64,000 nucleotides of DNA. Origin: Burkholderia sp. SRS-W-2-2016 (GTDB lineage: Bacteria; Pseudomonadota; Gammaproteobacteria; Burkholderiales; Burkholderiaceae). A model generated the notes under the pieces. It did not search any database. It saw only the letters and a program-made list of their open reading frames with translations, and had not been told where the DNA came from. Each line of letters begins with the position of its first letter. Position 1 is the stretch's first letter. The DNA lies in the NCBI RefSeq assembly GCF_001931485.1, contig NZ_MSDV01000052.1, positions 62,001 through 126,000 of the forward strand, written 5' to 3'. Positions 24,460 through 36,413 of the stretch are shown in pieces. The position numbers were made by a program, and so were the translations under genes.

Positions 24460-24535
24460 TGGCGCGCCCGGCTGGGATCGAACCAGCAACCCCTGCCTTC
24501 GGAGGGCAGTACTCTATCCATTGAGCTACGGGCGC
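24460..24535 (-). tRNA. tRNA-Arg (anticodon CCG)
   Basis: 76 bases including an encoded CCA. Acceptor arms GCGCCCG/CGGGCGC pair perfectly, the D arm is AGCTCAATGGATAGAGT-like, the anticodon stem CTGCC/GGCAG encloses CTCCGAA with anticodon CCG (codon CGG), and the T arm is CTGGTTCGATCCCAG. Its 3' end faces the TniQ-like gene. Confidence 0.96.
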
Positions 24536-24842
24536 TTCAACGCAAAACTGCGTGGACTACGCGAGAGCGCGGCAACCAGAACGGACGCGACGCCAAAGCG
24601 AGAGACCGCAAGGATACCCGGTTTCCGTCGAAGCGTCCACCGGCCGGCGGCCGGCCCATCTCCGCAAGCCTTGCACACGGCCCGTCGCCCGCCGCTTCGC
24701 TCCGGGTAAACGCCTGCTGAACAGCCTCCGGGGCCCCTCGCCGCCGCTGAAATCTTGCGTCTATAATCGTCCGTGGCTGATAAAGAACAAGAAGTTGCCG
24801 TCGCGCTGTACCGCTCACAATACCCACGGAGACGAGACAAGC

Positions 24843-25742
24843 ATGAGCGAAGCACCACACGGAGCCCCGATCAAAACCCCAGCACAGCTCATCGCCGCGG
24901 TCATCGCCGGGTTCGCTGTGCCGATCATCATCATCATTCTGCTCGCGGTCTACGTCGATAACTCGACCCGCACCGGCGCCGGCACCGACTCCCTCTCCGA
25001 AGCCGATGTCGCTTCCCGGATCCATCCGCTCGCTCAGGTCGAAATCCGCGACGCCAACGCGCCGCGCGTCTACAAGAGCGGCGAGGAAGTCTACAAGGCG
25101 GTCTGCTCCGCGTGTCACGCGTCGGGTGCGGCAGGCGCGCCGAAATTCACCAATACCGCCGACTGGGCGCCGCGCCTCGCGCAAGGCTTCGACACGCTGC
25201 TGCACACCGCGTTGGCCGGCAAGGGTGCGATGCCGCCGCGCGGCGGCACCAGCCCCGACGACTACAGCGACTTCGAGATCGCCCGCGCGGTCGCCTATAT
25301 GGCGAACAACTCGGGCGGGAGCTTCCCCGAACCGGCCCAGCCGGCGGCCGGCGCGGCCGCGGCATCCGGCGCGGCGGCAGCTTCGGGCCCGGCCGCAGCA
25401 GATGCCGGCGCGGCCCAGCAGGCCGCCGCGGCGGTAGCGGCATTGGCCAGCGTGCCGCAAGCGGCGGCTCCCGCGGCGGCTGCCGCAGGCGGCGCGGACG
25501 CGGCGCAGGCCGGCAAGGCGCTGTATCAGGCGGTCTGTCAGGCCTGTCACGCAGCCGGCGTGCTGAACGCGCCGAAGTTCGGCGACAAGGAAGCCTGGGC
25601 GCCGCGCCTGAAGGAGTCGATGGACACCGTCTACAACTACGCGCTGCACGGCAAGGGCGCGATGCCGCCGAAGGGTGGCTCGAACGCGTCGGATGCGGAT
25701 GTGAAAGCCGCCGTCGACTATATGGTCAGCGCGGTGAAGTAA
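24843..25742 (+). CDS. membrane-anchored diheme cytochrome c (cytochrome c5 family)
   Basis: 299 residues, ATG 24843 with GGAG upstream. A single N-terminal membrane anchor (LIAAVIAGFAVPIIIIILLAVYV, about residues 17-39) is followed by two class I cytochrome c domains in the periplasm. Heme motifs are CSACH at 88-92 and CQACH at 232-236, each followed by a Met-ligand context (GKGAMPPRGG and GKGAMPPKGG). The two domains are clearly duplicates of each other and are joined by a long Ala/Pro-rich linker (about 165-215) of low complexity. Proteins of this type donate electrons to terminal oxidases. A bidirectional terminator follows. The redox partner is not encoded in the window. Confidence 0.93.
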   Translation: MSEAPHGAPIKTPAQLIAAVIAGFAVPIIIIILLAVYVDNSTRTGAGTDSLSEADVASRIHPLAQVEIRDANAPRVYKSGEEVYKAVCSACHASGAAGAPKFTNTADWAPRLAQGFDTLLHTALAGKGAMPPRGGTSPDDYSDFEIARAVAYMANNSGGSFPEPAQPAAGAAAASGAAAASGPAAADAGAAQQAAAAVAALASVPQAAAPAAAAAGGADAAQAGKALYQAVCQACHAAGVLNAPKFGDKEAWAPRLKESMDTVYNYALHGKGAMPPKGGSNASDADVKAAVDYMVSAVK

Positions 25743-25792
25743 CCAGAACGTAGAACGGCCGGCGCGGCGGTCGCCGGTTTCACCCGCCCAAT

Positions 25793-25833
25793 AAAAAATC
25801 CCTGCAGGCGCGCAAGCGCTGCAGGGATTTTTT
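25793..25833. terminator. bidirectional terminator between cytochrome c and rep
   Basis: AAATCCCTGCAG...CTGCAGGGATTTTTT hairpin with A tract on the left and T tract on the right, serving both convergent genes. Confidence 0.88.
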
Positions 25834-25912
25834 CATGCGCGTTGCGCGGAAAGCGTGAGGGATGGGCCGCGTCGTAACTTACCAGCCGTGAGCCACGCAG
25901 CCGTGAGCCCCT

Positions 25913-27997
25913 TCAAGCCTTCTGCAACAACGCCTTCAAACTGGCCAACCGATCCTTCGGCGACATCGGCGCCTCTTCGGCCGTCGGCGGCGGCGCATCG
26001 TCGAGCAGCATCTCATTGATGAAGCGCGACGGCTCGCAGACGATCGTCTCCCGCGCACGCTTGCGCTTCTTGCACCAGTTCAGATGCAGACTGCGCTGCG
26101 CACGCGTAATCGCCACATACATCAGGCGCCGCTCTTCCTCGATGCGCGAGTCGTCGATCGGTTCGTCGTCGGCGCCGCCGCGATGCGGCATGATCCCTTC
26201 CTCGACGCCGACCAGGAACACGTGCGGATACTCGAGCCCCTTCGACGCATGCACGGTCGACAGCCGCACCGCATCCGGATCTTCCTCGCGCCCTTCGAGC
26301 ATCGACATCAGCGCGACGGTCTGGATCAGGCCAAGCAGGTTCTTGCCGGTATCGGCGAGGCCGTCGGCGGTGTCATAGCCGGTCGCATCGCTGCCGGCTT
26401 GCGGCTCTTCCTTGGTGCCCTTGCGCTTGAGCCACTCGATGAACTCGAGCACGTTCTGCCACTTTGCCTGCGCCTGACGTTCGTCGAACGCGTCGTACAG
26501 ATACGCCTCGTAGTGGATCGCCTCCATCAGCTCGTTGAGCAGCGTGCCGGCCGCGTCCCGTTCCGCGCGATCGGTCAGGCGCTGCATGAAGTCGCAGAAC
26601 ACGCGCATCGGCTCGATCTGGCGCGGCGACAGACGCGCCTCGATACCACCCATATAAACCGCCTCGAACAGCGACACCTTCGCCTGCCCAGCGAACGCGC
26701 CGAGCGCCTCGAGCGTCGTATTGCCGACGCCGCGGCGCGGCGTCGTGATCGCGCGAATGAACGCGGGGTCGTCGTTGGCGTTGGCGATCAGCCGCAGATA
26801 CGCGCAGATATCCTTGATCTCGGCCTTGTCGAAGAACGACTGGCCGCCCGACAGCACGTACGGAATCCGCTCGCGGCGCAGCACCTGTTCAAAGATGCGC
26901 GCCTGGAAATTGCCGCGATAGAGGATCGCGTAGTCGCGGAAATTCGTGCGCCGCTCGAACTTGTGCGCGGACAGGCGGAACACCACGGACTCCGCTTCGT
27001 GCTCCTCATCGTTGCAGCCGGTCACGGTGATCGTGTCGCCCATCCCGTGCTCGGACCACAGCTTCTTCTCGAACAGCTTCGGATTGTTCGCGATCACGTT
27101 GTTCGCGGCGGTCAGGATCCGCACCGTCGAGCGGTAATTCTGTTCGAGCTTGATCAGATGCAGGTGCGGAAAGTCCTTGCCGAGCTGGCCGAGGTTTTCC
27201 AGCGTCGCGCCGCGCCAGCCGTAGATCGCCTGATCGTCGTCGCCGACCGCGGTGAACGCCGCGCGCTTGCCGGCCAGCAGCTTCACCAGTTCGTACTGGC
27301 ACGCGTTGGTGTCCTGATATTCGTCGATCAACAGATAACGCAGCTTGTTCTGCCAGCGGTCACGGACCTGTTCGTTGCTCGCGAACAGTTCGGCCGGCAG
27401 CCGGATCAGGTCGTCGAAATCGACCGCCTGATACGCGTGCAGCGTCGCCACATAGTTGCGATAGACGATCGCGGCCTGGTGCTCGTCCTCGGTCGACGCG
27501 GTCGCAATCGCCTGCTCCGGCATGATCAGGCCGTTCTTCCACAGCGAGATGATCGATTGAATCTTGCGGATGAAGCCCTTGTCGGTCGAGCCGACCTGCT
27601 CCTGGATCATCCCAAAGCAGTCGTCGGAATCCATGATCGAGAACTGCGGCTTCAGGCCGACGTGCTCCGCCTCCTGGCGCAGGATCTGCACGCCGAGCGA
27701 GTGGAACGTACAAACCGTCAGCTGGTTCACCGGCACCTTGCGGCCTTCCTTGCCGGGCGTCGTCAGCGTCTTGCCTTCGAGCAGCTTGCCGACGCGCTCG
27801 CGCATTTCCGCGGCGGCCTTGTTCGTGAACGTGACGGCGGCGATGTGGCGCGGTTCGAAGCCTTTCGCTTCGATCAGGTGAGCGATCTTCTGCGTGATCA
27901 CGCGCGTCTTGCCGCTGCCCGCGCCGGCGAGCACGAGACAGGGACCGTCGAGATAACGGACCGCTTCACTTTGAGCGGGATTCAGGCCAGCGGACAT
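25913..27997 (-). CDS. rep: ATP-dependent DNA helicase Rep (UvrD/Rep superfamily I)
   Basis: 694-residue superfamily I 3'-5' helicase. Opening LNPAQSEAVRYLDGPCLVLAGAGSGKT contains the Q motif and Walker A (residues ~23-32), followed by AAVTFTNKAAAEMRERV (motif Ia). LLIDEYQDTN is motif II, FTAVGDDDQAIYGWRGA motif III, LEQNYRST motif IV, and LSTVHASKGLEYPHV and YVAITRAQRSLHL motifs V and VI. The N-terminus is much closer to E. coli Rep than to UvrD, and the size agrees (673 in E. coli). Rep clears proteins from DNA ahead of forks. The leader region upstream holds four 13-bp tandem repeats. Confidence 0.9.
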   Translation of the reverse strand: MSAGLNPAQSEAVRYLDGPCLVLAGAGSGKTRVITQKIAHLIEAKGFEPRHIAAVTFTNKAAAEMRERVGKLLEGKTLTTPGKEGRKVPVNQLTVCTFHSLGVQILRQEAEHVGLKPQFSIMDSDDCFGMIQEQVGSTDKGFIRKIQSIISLWKNGLIMPEQAIATASTEDEHQAAIVYRNYVATLHAYQAVDFDDLIRLPAELFASNEQVRDRWQNKLRYLLIDEYQDTNACQYELVKLLAGKRAAFTAVGDDDQAIYGWRGATLENLGQLGKDFPHLHLIKLEQNYRSTVRILTAANNVIANNPKLFEKKLWSEHGMGDTITVTGCNDEEHEAESVVFRLSAHKFERRTNFRDYAILYRGNFQARIFEQVLRRERIPYVLSGGQSFFDKAEIKDICAYLRLIANANDDPAFIRAITTPRRGVGNTTLEALGAFAGQAKVSLFEAVYMGGIEARLSPRQIEPMRVFCDFMQRLTDRAERDAAGTLLNELMEAIHYEAYLYDAFDERQAQAKWQNVLEFIEWLKRKGTKEEPQAGSDATGYDTADGLADTGKNLLGLIQTVALMSMLEGREEDPDAVRLSTVHASKGLEYPHVFLVGVEEGIMPHRGGADDEPIDDSRIEEERRLMYVAITRAQRSLHLNWCKKRKRARETIVCEPSRFINEMLLDDAPPPTAEEAPMSPKDRLASLKALLQKA

Positions 27998-28154
27998 CGT
28001 GTGTGGATGGGTAAAACGGTTGAGGACGGTCGTGGCTACCGGCGGGAGACGCCGGCCCGACAGCCCGGGGGCATGCTGCGCGGCGGCGCGGGGCCGGAGT
28101 CGCGGATCGCGTTCCGGCGCGGCGCGTTTTGCGCGAGAGGAGCGATGTTAACAC

Positions 28155-28206
28155 GGTTACCTTCGACGGTTACCTTCGACGGTTACCTGCACCGGTTACC
28201 GTGGCG
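28155..28206 (+). repeat. four 13-bp tandem repeats
   Basis: GGTTACC begins at 28155, 28168, 28181 and 28194, exactly 13 bases apart; the first two units are identical (GGTTACCTTCGAC) and the next two share only the heptamer or a little more. The array is in the divergent gap between rep and the oxidoreductase gene, with no spacers of variable sequence. Confidence 0.85.
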
Positions 28207-28329
28207 CTTGCCCGCGATGGTTCGCGGCACGACTGCGCCCCCAGTCCATCCCACAAATGCCACAATACCGGCATTGCGCGCCGCCGCCGCGGTGGCAAGG
28301 CAGCGCGCCGCTCCTGCAGGAAGACACGC

Positions 28330-29379
28330 ATGTCCGCATCGTTGAAGATTGGATTGATGGGCTACGGTTTCGCCGGCGCGACCTTTCACGCACCGGTGAT
28401 CGAGAATTGCGGACGCGCGAGCGTCGCCGCGATCGCCACCAGCCAGACCGAACACGCGCACGCGGATTATCCGCACGCGAAGATCGTCGCCGATTTCGAC
28501 GCGCTGCTCGCGCTCGACGACATCGACTGCATCGTGCTCGCGACGCCGAACGACACCCACTTCGACCTCGCGCGCCGCACGCTCGAAGCCGGCAAGCACG
28601 TGGTCGTCGACAAGCCGGTCACGCTGAACGCGGCCGACGCGCACACGCTCGCGAACATCGCGCTCGCGCGCGGCAAGCTGTTCGTGCCGTTTCACAACCG
28701 TCGCTGGGACGGCGACTTCCTGACCGTGCGCGACCTGCTCGCGCGCATCGAACTGGGCCGCGTCACGCACTACGAATCGCACTTCGACCGCTTCCGCCCC
28801 GGCGTGCGCCAGCGCTGGCGCGAGGACGTGACGCGCGGCGGCGGTCTGCTGTTCGACCTCGGCCCGCATCTGATCGACCAGGCGCTCGCGCTGTTCGGCC
28901 CGCCGCAAACGGTGTCGGCGACGGTGCGCGCGCATCGCGACGACGCCAGCGCGCCCGACTACGTACACATCCAGCTCGGCTACCCGGACTTCGAAGTGGT
29001 GTTGCACGCGAGCGCGCTGACCGCGATGCCCGGTCCGCGCTTCGCGATCCACGGCACCCGCGGCAGCTACCTGAAGTACGGGCTCGATACCCAGGAAGAC
29101 CAGCTGAAAGCCGGCTTGCGCCCCGGCGACGAAGGCTTCGGCGGCGGCAACACCGCCGGCCGCTTGCGCGTGCTGGAAGGCGAGCAGGAAGTCGAGCGCG
29201 AACTGCCGACTCGCGACGGCGACTACGCCGGCTTCTACATCGCCCTGGCCGACGCGATCCAGAACGGTGTCGCGTTCCCGGTCAGCGCTCAGGACGCGGT
29301 CGACGTGATGACGATCATCGATCTCGCCGCGCGCAGCTCAGAACAGGGCGCGCGGCTGCCGTTCGAGCGCATCCGCTGA
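28330..29379 (+). CDS. Gfo/Idh/MocA-family oxidoreductase
   Basis: 349-residue NAD(P)-dependent dehydrogenase. The ATG at 28330 is chosen because the protein then opens KIGLMGYGFAGATFHAPVI, which is the Rossmann GxGxxG-type motif of this family; the longer frame upstream runs through the tandem repeats. Other hallmarks are VLATPNDTHFDLA, EAGKHVVVDKPVT (the EKP-type motif with the catalytic-type Lys at about residue 95), and GGGLLFDLGPHLIDQALALFG near residue 175. It most resembles the YdgJ/MviM branch. Substrates in this family are sugars, inositols or related compounds; none can be named here. It is a single gene divergent from rep. Confidence 0.92.
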   Translation: MSASLKIGLMGYGFAGATFHAPVIENCGRASVAAIATSQTEHAHADYPHAKIVADFDALLALDDIDCIVLATPNDTHFDLARRTLEAGKHVVVDKPVTLNAADAHTLANIALARGKLFVPFHNRRWDGDFLTVRDLLARIELGRVTHYESHFDRFRPGVRQRWREDVTRGGGLLFDLGPHLIDQALALFGPPQTVSATVRAHRDDASAPDYVHIQLGYPDFEVVLHASALTAMPGPRFAIHGTRGSYLKYGLDTQEDQLKAGLRPGDEGFGGGNTAGRLRVLEGEQEVERELPTRDGDYAGFYIALADAIQNGVAFPVSAQDAVDVMTIIDLAARSSEQGARLPFERIR

Positions 29380-29600
29380 GGCCGTCGCGGACCCGTGTCC
29401 GCGTGGCGTCGCGCCGTTTTGTGTACCAAAAACGGCGCGACCCGCCAGGCCTCGAAAGCCCGTCCCACCGGGCTTTTCTGACATTCCCGAAAGGAACATA
29501 ACGTTACAAATTCGGCCGCTGCCGGGTCAGCGAACTGCCGCCATCAGCCGTTGCTACCGACGTAGCTTCCACCCAATCGACAACGACTCCGGGAGAATTC

Positions 29601-29951
29601 ATGTCTCGTTTCATCCGTGCCCTTGCCGCGTGCGCGCTGCTCACGTCCGTCGCCGCCTGCGTGGTGACGCCCCCGCCGCCCGCGCATCCGGGCCCGACCG
29701 CCCAACAGATCGCCGATCAGCGCCTGCGTCAGGTCAATGGCCGCATCGACAGTCTCGCGCGCCGCATCGACAACCGCGTGAATCAGGGCTACTACCCGCC
29801 GTCGCAAGGCGCGTCGCTGCATCACCGGCTCGAAACGATCCGCCAGGAAGCGCGCGATATGGCCGCGCAGCACGGCGGCGGTCTGACGGCCGAAGAACAG
29901 CGCGTGCTCAATCAGGAGCTGGACAACGCGGCTCACGCGATCGGCGAGTAA
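29601..29951 (+). CDS. small periplasmic lipoprotein
   Basis: 116 residues with a lipoprotein signal peptide: basic MSRFIR, hydrophobic core, and lipobox VAAC with Cys20 as the lipidation site. The mature part begins with a Pro-rich linker (VVTPPPPAHPGP) and continues as a charged helical domain (QQIADQRLRQVNGRIDSLARRID). No Asp follows the Cys at +2, so outer-membrane sorting is expected. The ribosome-binding site GGGAG lies upstream of the ATG. Function unknown; an envelope structural or stress role is possible. Terminated by the hairpin at 30027. Confidence 0.82.
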   Translation: MSRFIRALAACALLTSVAACVVTPPPPAHPGPTAQQIADQRLRQVNGRIDSLARRIDNRVNQGYYPPSQGASLHHRLETIRQEARDMAAQHGGGLTAEEQRVLNQELDNAAHAIGE

Positions 29952-30026
29952 AGCGGGCCAATACGGCGACCGCAGCAATTCCCAACGGTAAGAAGCCGAC
30001 AAAACGCCGATCAAAACGGCTAAAAC

Positions 30027-30060
30027 AGCGCGGGCCTTCCGGTCCCGCGCTTTCTTTTTT
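30027..30060 (+). terminator. rho-independent terminator after the lipoprotein gene
   Basis: AGCGCGGG/CCCGCGCT stem with a CCTTCCGGT loop, then TTTCTTTTTT. Confidence 0.9.
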
Positions 30061-30120
30061 GACATCGGTCAACGCCGCCAACCCGCGCGACGCCCGCCCC
30101 TCAAAGCCCAAGGCCTTTAT

Positions 30121-30149
30121 TTGACAAGCCCCCGGCCGTCGCGTAAATT
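30121..30149 (+). promoter_or_regulatory. sigma-70 promoter of the gcv operon
   Basis: Perfect -35 TTGACA at 30121-30126, 17-base spacer, -10 TAAATT at 30144-30149. The predicted start, near 30156, falls just before the first glycine aptamer. Confidence 0.82.
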
Positions 30150-30157
30150 CGCCGCAC

Positions 30158-30445
30158 GCGTCGGGAGAGCGCGCTGGCCGCTGAAAAATCGCAGGCCGCG
30201 CCGCCGAAGGGGCACACCCGCAAACTCTCAGGCAAAAGGACCGACCGCGTCGAAAAACCCGCTTTCAAGGCGGTTTTTTCGCACTCTGGAGAGCGGCAGT
30301 AGCCATCCGCGTCGCACGTCGTGCACCGCAGGCAGGCTGCCCACCGAAGGGGCGCGCGTTTCACCGTGATGTGACAAAGCAGGCTCGCTAGCGAGCACGC
30401 CACCGTCCCGGCAGCGCAATCTCTCAGGTATCGAGGACAGAGGGG
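30158..30445 (+). ncRNA. tandem glycine riboswitch (two aptamers)
   Basis: Aptamer 1 (about 30158-30248) has GGGAGAGCG, GCCGAAGGGGCACACC, AAACTCTCAGGCAAAAGGACC. After a short linker with an AT-rich hairpin, aptamer 2 (about 30280-30445) has GGAGAGCGGC, CACCGAAGGGGCGCGCG and AATCTCTCAGGTATCGAGGA. Both carry the conserved CCGAAGGGGC and CTCTCAGG blocks of the gcvT motif. In known cases glycine binding turns the gcv operon on. A T-run at 30505-30510, before gcvT, may belong to the expression platform. Confidence 0.95.
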
Positions 30446-30534
30446 TCATGCACAAGCAAGCACGCTCGCTGGCACACCGCCGCGAGGTGTTGCGCCGCAT
30501 GGCCTTTTTTGTTTCGCGAGACGCCCGAGGCCCC

Positions 30535-31653
30535 ATGACCGAACTCAAACACACCCCGCTCAACGCCGCTCACCGCGCGCTCAATGCCCGCATGGTCGAT
30601 TTCGGCGGCTGGGACATGCCCGTCAACTACGGCTCGCAGATCGAAGAACATCGCGCGGTACGCACCGACGCCGGCATGTTCGACGTCTCCCACATGTGCG
30701 TGGTCGATTTCACCGGCGAGCGCGTGCGCGCGTTCTTCGAATTCGCGCTGGCCAACAACGTCGCGAAACTGCAAACGCCGGGCCGCGCGCTCTATTCCTG
30801 CATGCTGAACCCGAACGGCGGCGTGATCGACGACCTGATCGTCTATTACTTCGCCGAAGATCATTTCCGCGTGGTCGTCAACGCCGGCACCGCCGATAAA
30901 GACATCGCATGGTTCGGTCAGCTCAACGCCGAAGGCGAATACGGCCTGACGATCACGCCGCGTCGCGACTTCGCGATCGTCGCGGTGCAAGGCCCGAACG
31001 CGCGCGAAAAGCTCTGGCAAACCGTGCCGGCCGCGCGCGCCGCGACCGAAGCACTGAAGCCGTTCAACGCGGCCCGCGTCGACGGTACGCCGTTCGGCGA
31101 GCTGACCGTCGCGCGCACCGGCTATACCGGCGAAGACGGCTTTGAAGTGATCGTACCGGCCAGCCACGTCGAAGCGCTGTGGAACGCGTTGCAGGCGCAA
31201 GGCGTGCGCCCGGCCGGTCTCGGCGCGCGCGACACGCTGCGCCTCGAAGCCGGCATGAACCTGTACGGCCAGGATATGGACGACAACGTCTCGCCGCTTG
31301 ACGCCGGCCTCGCCTGGACCGTCGACCTCGCCGCGCCGCGCGACTTCGTCGGCAAGGGCAAGCTCGAAGCCGACGGCTCGCGCGCCGCCTTCGTCGGTCT
31401 GATCCTGCTGAAGGACAACGGCAAGGCCGCGGGCGTGCTGCGCGCGCATCAGAAGGTCGTGACCACGCACGGCGACGGCGAAATCACCAGCGGCACTTTC
31501 TCGCCGACGATGCAGGAATCGATCGCCTTCGCGCGCGTGCCCAAGGGCGTGCAGCCGGGCGACACCGTGCACGTCCAGATTCGCGACAAAGCCTGCCCCG
31601 CAAGCGTGGTAAAACTGCCGTTCGTGCGCAACGGCAAAGTGCTGGCGGTCTGA
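30535..31653 (+). CDS. gcvT: glycine cleavage system T protein (aminomethyltransferase)
   Basis: Tetrahydrofolate-dependent aminomethyltransferase that releases ammonia from the lipoyl-bound intermediate and makes 5,10-methylene-THF. 372 residues from ATG 30535 (GAGG upstream). An in-frame ATG at 30448 would add 29 residues but lies at the edge of the riboswitch and spans its expression platform, so it is not used. Hallmarks: LNAAHRALNARMVDFGGWDMPV, DVSHMCVVDFTG, GNG-type MLNPNGGVIDDLIVYY, and RTGYTGEDGFEV. The C-terminal barrel (LGARDTLRLEAGMNLYGQDM, residues ~225-244) contains the folate-interacting region. First gene of gcvT-gcvH-gcvP under glycine riboswitch control. Confidence 0.97.
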   Translation: MTELKHTPLNAAHRALNARMVDFGGWDMPVNYGSQIEEHRAVRTDAGMFDVSHMCVVDFTGERVRAFFEFALANNVAKLQTPGRALYSCMLNPNGGVIDDLIVYYFAEDHFRVVVNAGTADKDIAWFGQLNAEGEYGLTITPRRDFAIVAVQGPNAREKLWQTVPAARAATEALKPFNAARVDGTPFGELTVARTGYTGEDGFEVIVPASHVEALWNALQAQGVRPAGLGARDTLRLEAGMNLYGQDMDDNVSPLDAGLAWTVDLAAPRDFVGKGKLEADGSRAAFVGLILLKDNGKAAGVLRAHQKVVTTHGDGEITSGTFSPTMQESIAFARVPKGVQPGDTVHVQIRDKACPASVVKLPFVRNGKVLAV

Positions 31654-31714
31654 ACGGCCGGCGCACGCCCCCCTAATTCCAATCAATACCGAACAAACCG
31701 CATAGGAGCATCCG

Positions 31715-32095
31715 ATGAGCATCCCGGCCGATCTGAAATACACCGAATCGCACGAATGGGTCCGCACCGAAGCCGATGGCACGCTGACGGTCGGCATCAC
31801 CGACCACGCGCAGGAAGCGCTCGGCGATATCGTCTTCTTCGAAGTCCAGGAACTGAACAAGTCCGTCACGGCCGGCGACACCGTCGCCGTGATCGAATCG
31901 GTGAAGGCCGCCTCCGACATCTACGCGCCGGTCTCGGGCGAGATCATCGAAGCGAACACCGCCGTGTCCGATTCGCCGGACTCGGTGAACAGCTCGCCGT
32001 ACGACAGCTGGCTGTTCAAGATCAAGCCGGCCGCCGGCGCGACGCTGGATCGCCTGATCGACGCCGACGCGTACGCGAAGTCGATCGGCGCGTAA
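31715..32095 (+). CDS. gcvH: glycine cleavage system H protein
   Basis: 126-residue lipoyl carrier that shuttles the aminomethyl group between P, T and L proteins. The lipoylated Lys is Lys64 in GDTVAVIESVKAASDIYAPVSG, with the following Gly-containing turn typical of the H-protein hammerhead fold. Start ATG 31715 has AGGAG 7 bases upstream. It lies 61 bases after gcvT and 93 bases before gcvP. The L protein (lipoamide dehydrogenase) is not encoded here, as is usual. Confidence 0.98.
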   Translation: MSIPADLKYTESHEWVRTEADGTLTVGITDHAQEALGDIVFFEVQELNKSVTAGDTVAVIESVKAASDIYAPVSGEIIEANTAVSDSPDSVNSSPYDSWLFKIKPAAGATLDRLIDADAYAKSIGA

Positions 32096-32188
32096 GTCAG
32101 CCTCTGACGCAGCGCCTGAGTCACATTCTGTTTTAACCGTCAGGTGCGGCGCCCGCGAAAAGCGCGCGCCGCATCGCCAGGAACACCC

Positions 32189-35125
<2,937 letters not shown>

Positions 35126-35255
35126 GCGGGGTAGCGCGCGGCGCCCGGCGCCGGTCCCGGCAGCTGTACGCCGGGGCGGGCGGCGGGCGCTTCTGTCGTT
35201 CGTGCCCGCAACCGGCTAACATCACACACCGAATCAGCCTAACGAGGAGTTCCGC

Positions 35256-36386
35256 ATGGCGCGACAGGTGCGATCGATGCAAAGCCGGCCCGAAGCCATC
35301 CCAGCCCATTCGTGGCGGTCCACCTGCGCGGTGCTGCTGGCCGGCGCGGCAACGCTGCTGCCGTTGCGCGAAGCGCAGGCCGCGATGAATTTCTGCGCGG
35401 CGCCCGCGTTGCAGACCAGCGAGCGCACCAATGCCGATCCCGGCGTGAAGGCGCTCGTCAGCAACGTGCAGGCCCGTCTGAACGAGCAGCCGCACGCGCT
35501 CGCGAAGCTGCACACCGAGGGCACGCTGCCGCACGAGGGCATCTACGATCAGAGCGTCGAAGCGGAAAAGGATCTCGATCTGCTGCGCGACGCCGCGCTC
35601 GCATGGCGCGCGACCAGCGACGAGCGTTTCCTGAAACTGGTCGACCGGCTGCTGTATGCATGGGTCACGACCTATCAGCCGAGTTTCAATCCAATCGACG
35701 AAACCCATTTCGAAGGTCTGATCCTCGCGTACGACATGACCGCGAGCGCGCTGCCGGTGAAAACGCGCAACGCGGCGATGGCGTTCCTGACGAAACTCGC
35801 GAACGGCTACATCGCGCAAATCGATGCGCAACCGCGGCCGCTGACCGGCACCTTCCGCAACAATTGGCAGAGTCACCGGATCAAGCTGATCGCGATGGCC
35901 GCGTTCACGCTCGATAACCGCAAGATGATCAACACCGCGCAGCGGCTGTTCGTCGAGCATATCGGCGACAACATCGCGCCGGACGGCACCACGATCGACT
36001 TCAGCGAGCGCGACGCGCTGCACTATGTGACCTACGACCTGCAGCCGCTCGTGACCGCCGCGCTCGCCGCGCGCCGCCACAACCGCAACTGGCTGCAGGA
36101 AAAGGGCGCGAACGGCGCGACGCTGCTCGCCGCGCTGAACTGGCTGGTGCCGTTTGCGACCGGCAGCCAGAGCCACGAGGAATTCGTGCATTCGAACGTA
36201 CCGTTCGATGCAAAACGTCGCGAAGCCGGCTTGCCCGGCTATTCGGGTCCGTGGGACCCGAAGAACGCGACGGAACTGTTTCACCTGGCGGCGCGTCTCG
36301 ATGGACGCTTTACGCCAGTCGCGCTGCAGCTAGCACCGACGCCGCCCGCGTGGCTCGCCGTGTGTTTGCCGCTGCCGGCGCGCTAA
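35256..36386 (+). CDS. alginate lyase-family (PL5-like) periplasmic protein
   Basis: 376 residues. An N-terminal signal peptide (basic MARQVRSMQSR, then AVLLAGAATLLPL, cleavage near AQA-A at about residue 42) sends it to the periplasm. The mature part matches the alginate-lyase alpha/alpha-barrel family: GTFRNNWQSHRIKLIAMAAF (about residues 198-217, with the NNWxxH active-site signature) and DFSERDALHYVTYDLQPL. These proteins cleave or bind alginate-like uronans, but no alginate biosynthesis genes are near, so another polymer may be the substrate. It sits between gcvP and sdaA, 130 and 27 bases away respectively, and may be co-transcribed with sdaA. Confidence 0.82.
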   Translation: MARQVRSMQSRPEAIPAHSWRSTCAVLLAGAATLLPLREAQAAMNFCAAPALQTSERTNADPGVKALVSNVQARLNEQPHALAKLHTEGTLPHEGIYDQSVEAEKDLDLLRDAALAWRATSDERFLKLVDRLLYAWVTTYQPSFNPIDETHFEGLILAYDMTASALPVKTRNAAMAFLTKLANGYIAQIDAQPRPLTGTFRNNWQSHRIKLIAMAAFTLDNRKMINTAQRLFVEHIGDNIAPDGTTIDFSERDALHYVTYDLQPLVTAALAARRHNRNWLQEKGANGATLLAALNWLVPFATGSQSHEEFVHSNVPFDAKRREAGLPGYSGPWDPKNATELFHLAARLDGRFTPVALQLAPTPPAWLAVCLPLPAR

Positions 36387-36413
36387 CCCTTTATTTATCG
36401 GCAGGAGCAGTAA

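Noticed and set aside
24454..24535. Duplicated tRNA 3' end (attL/attR of a phage or integrative island)
   Set aside because: No second copy of the tRNA-Arg 3' segment was seen elsewhere in the window, and no integrase gene is present.
28155..28206. 13-bp array as a CRISPR or plasmid origin
   Set aside because: Units are contiguous without spacers, and there is no replication initiator gene other than the chromosomal helicase rep, which is unrelated to plasmid Rep proteins.
30448..30534. Upstream in-frame ATG extension of gcvT
   Set aside because: The added 29 residues are not conserved in GcvT and the DNA overlaps the end of the riboswitch and its T-run.
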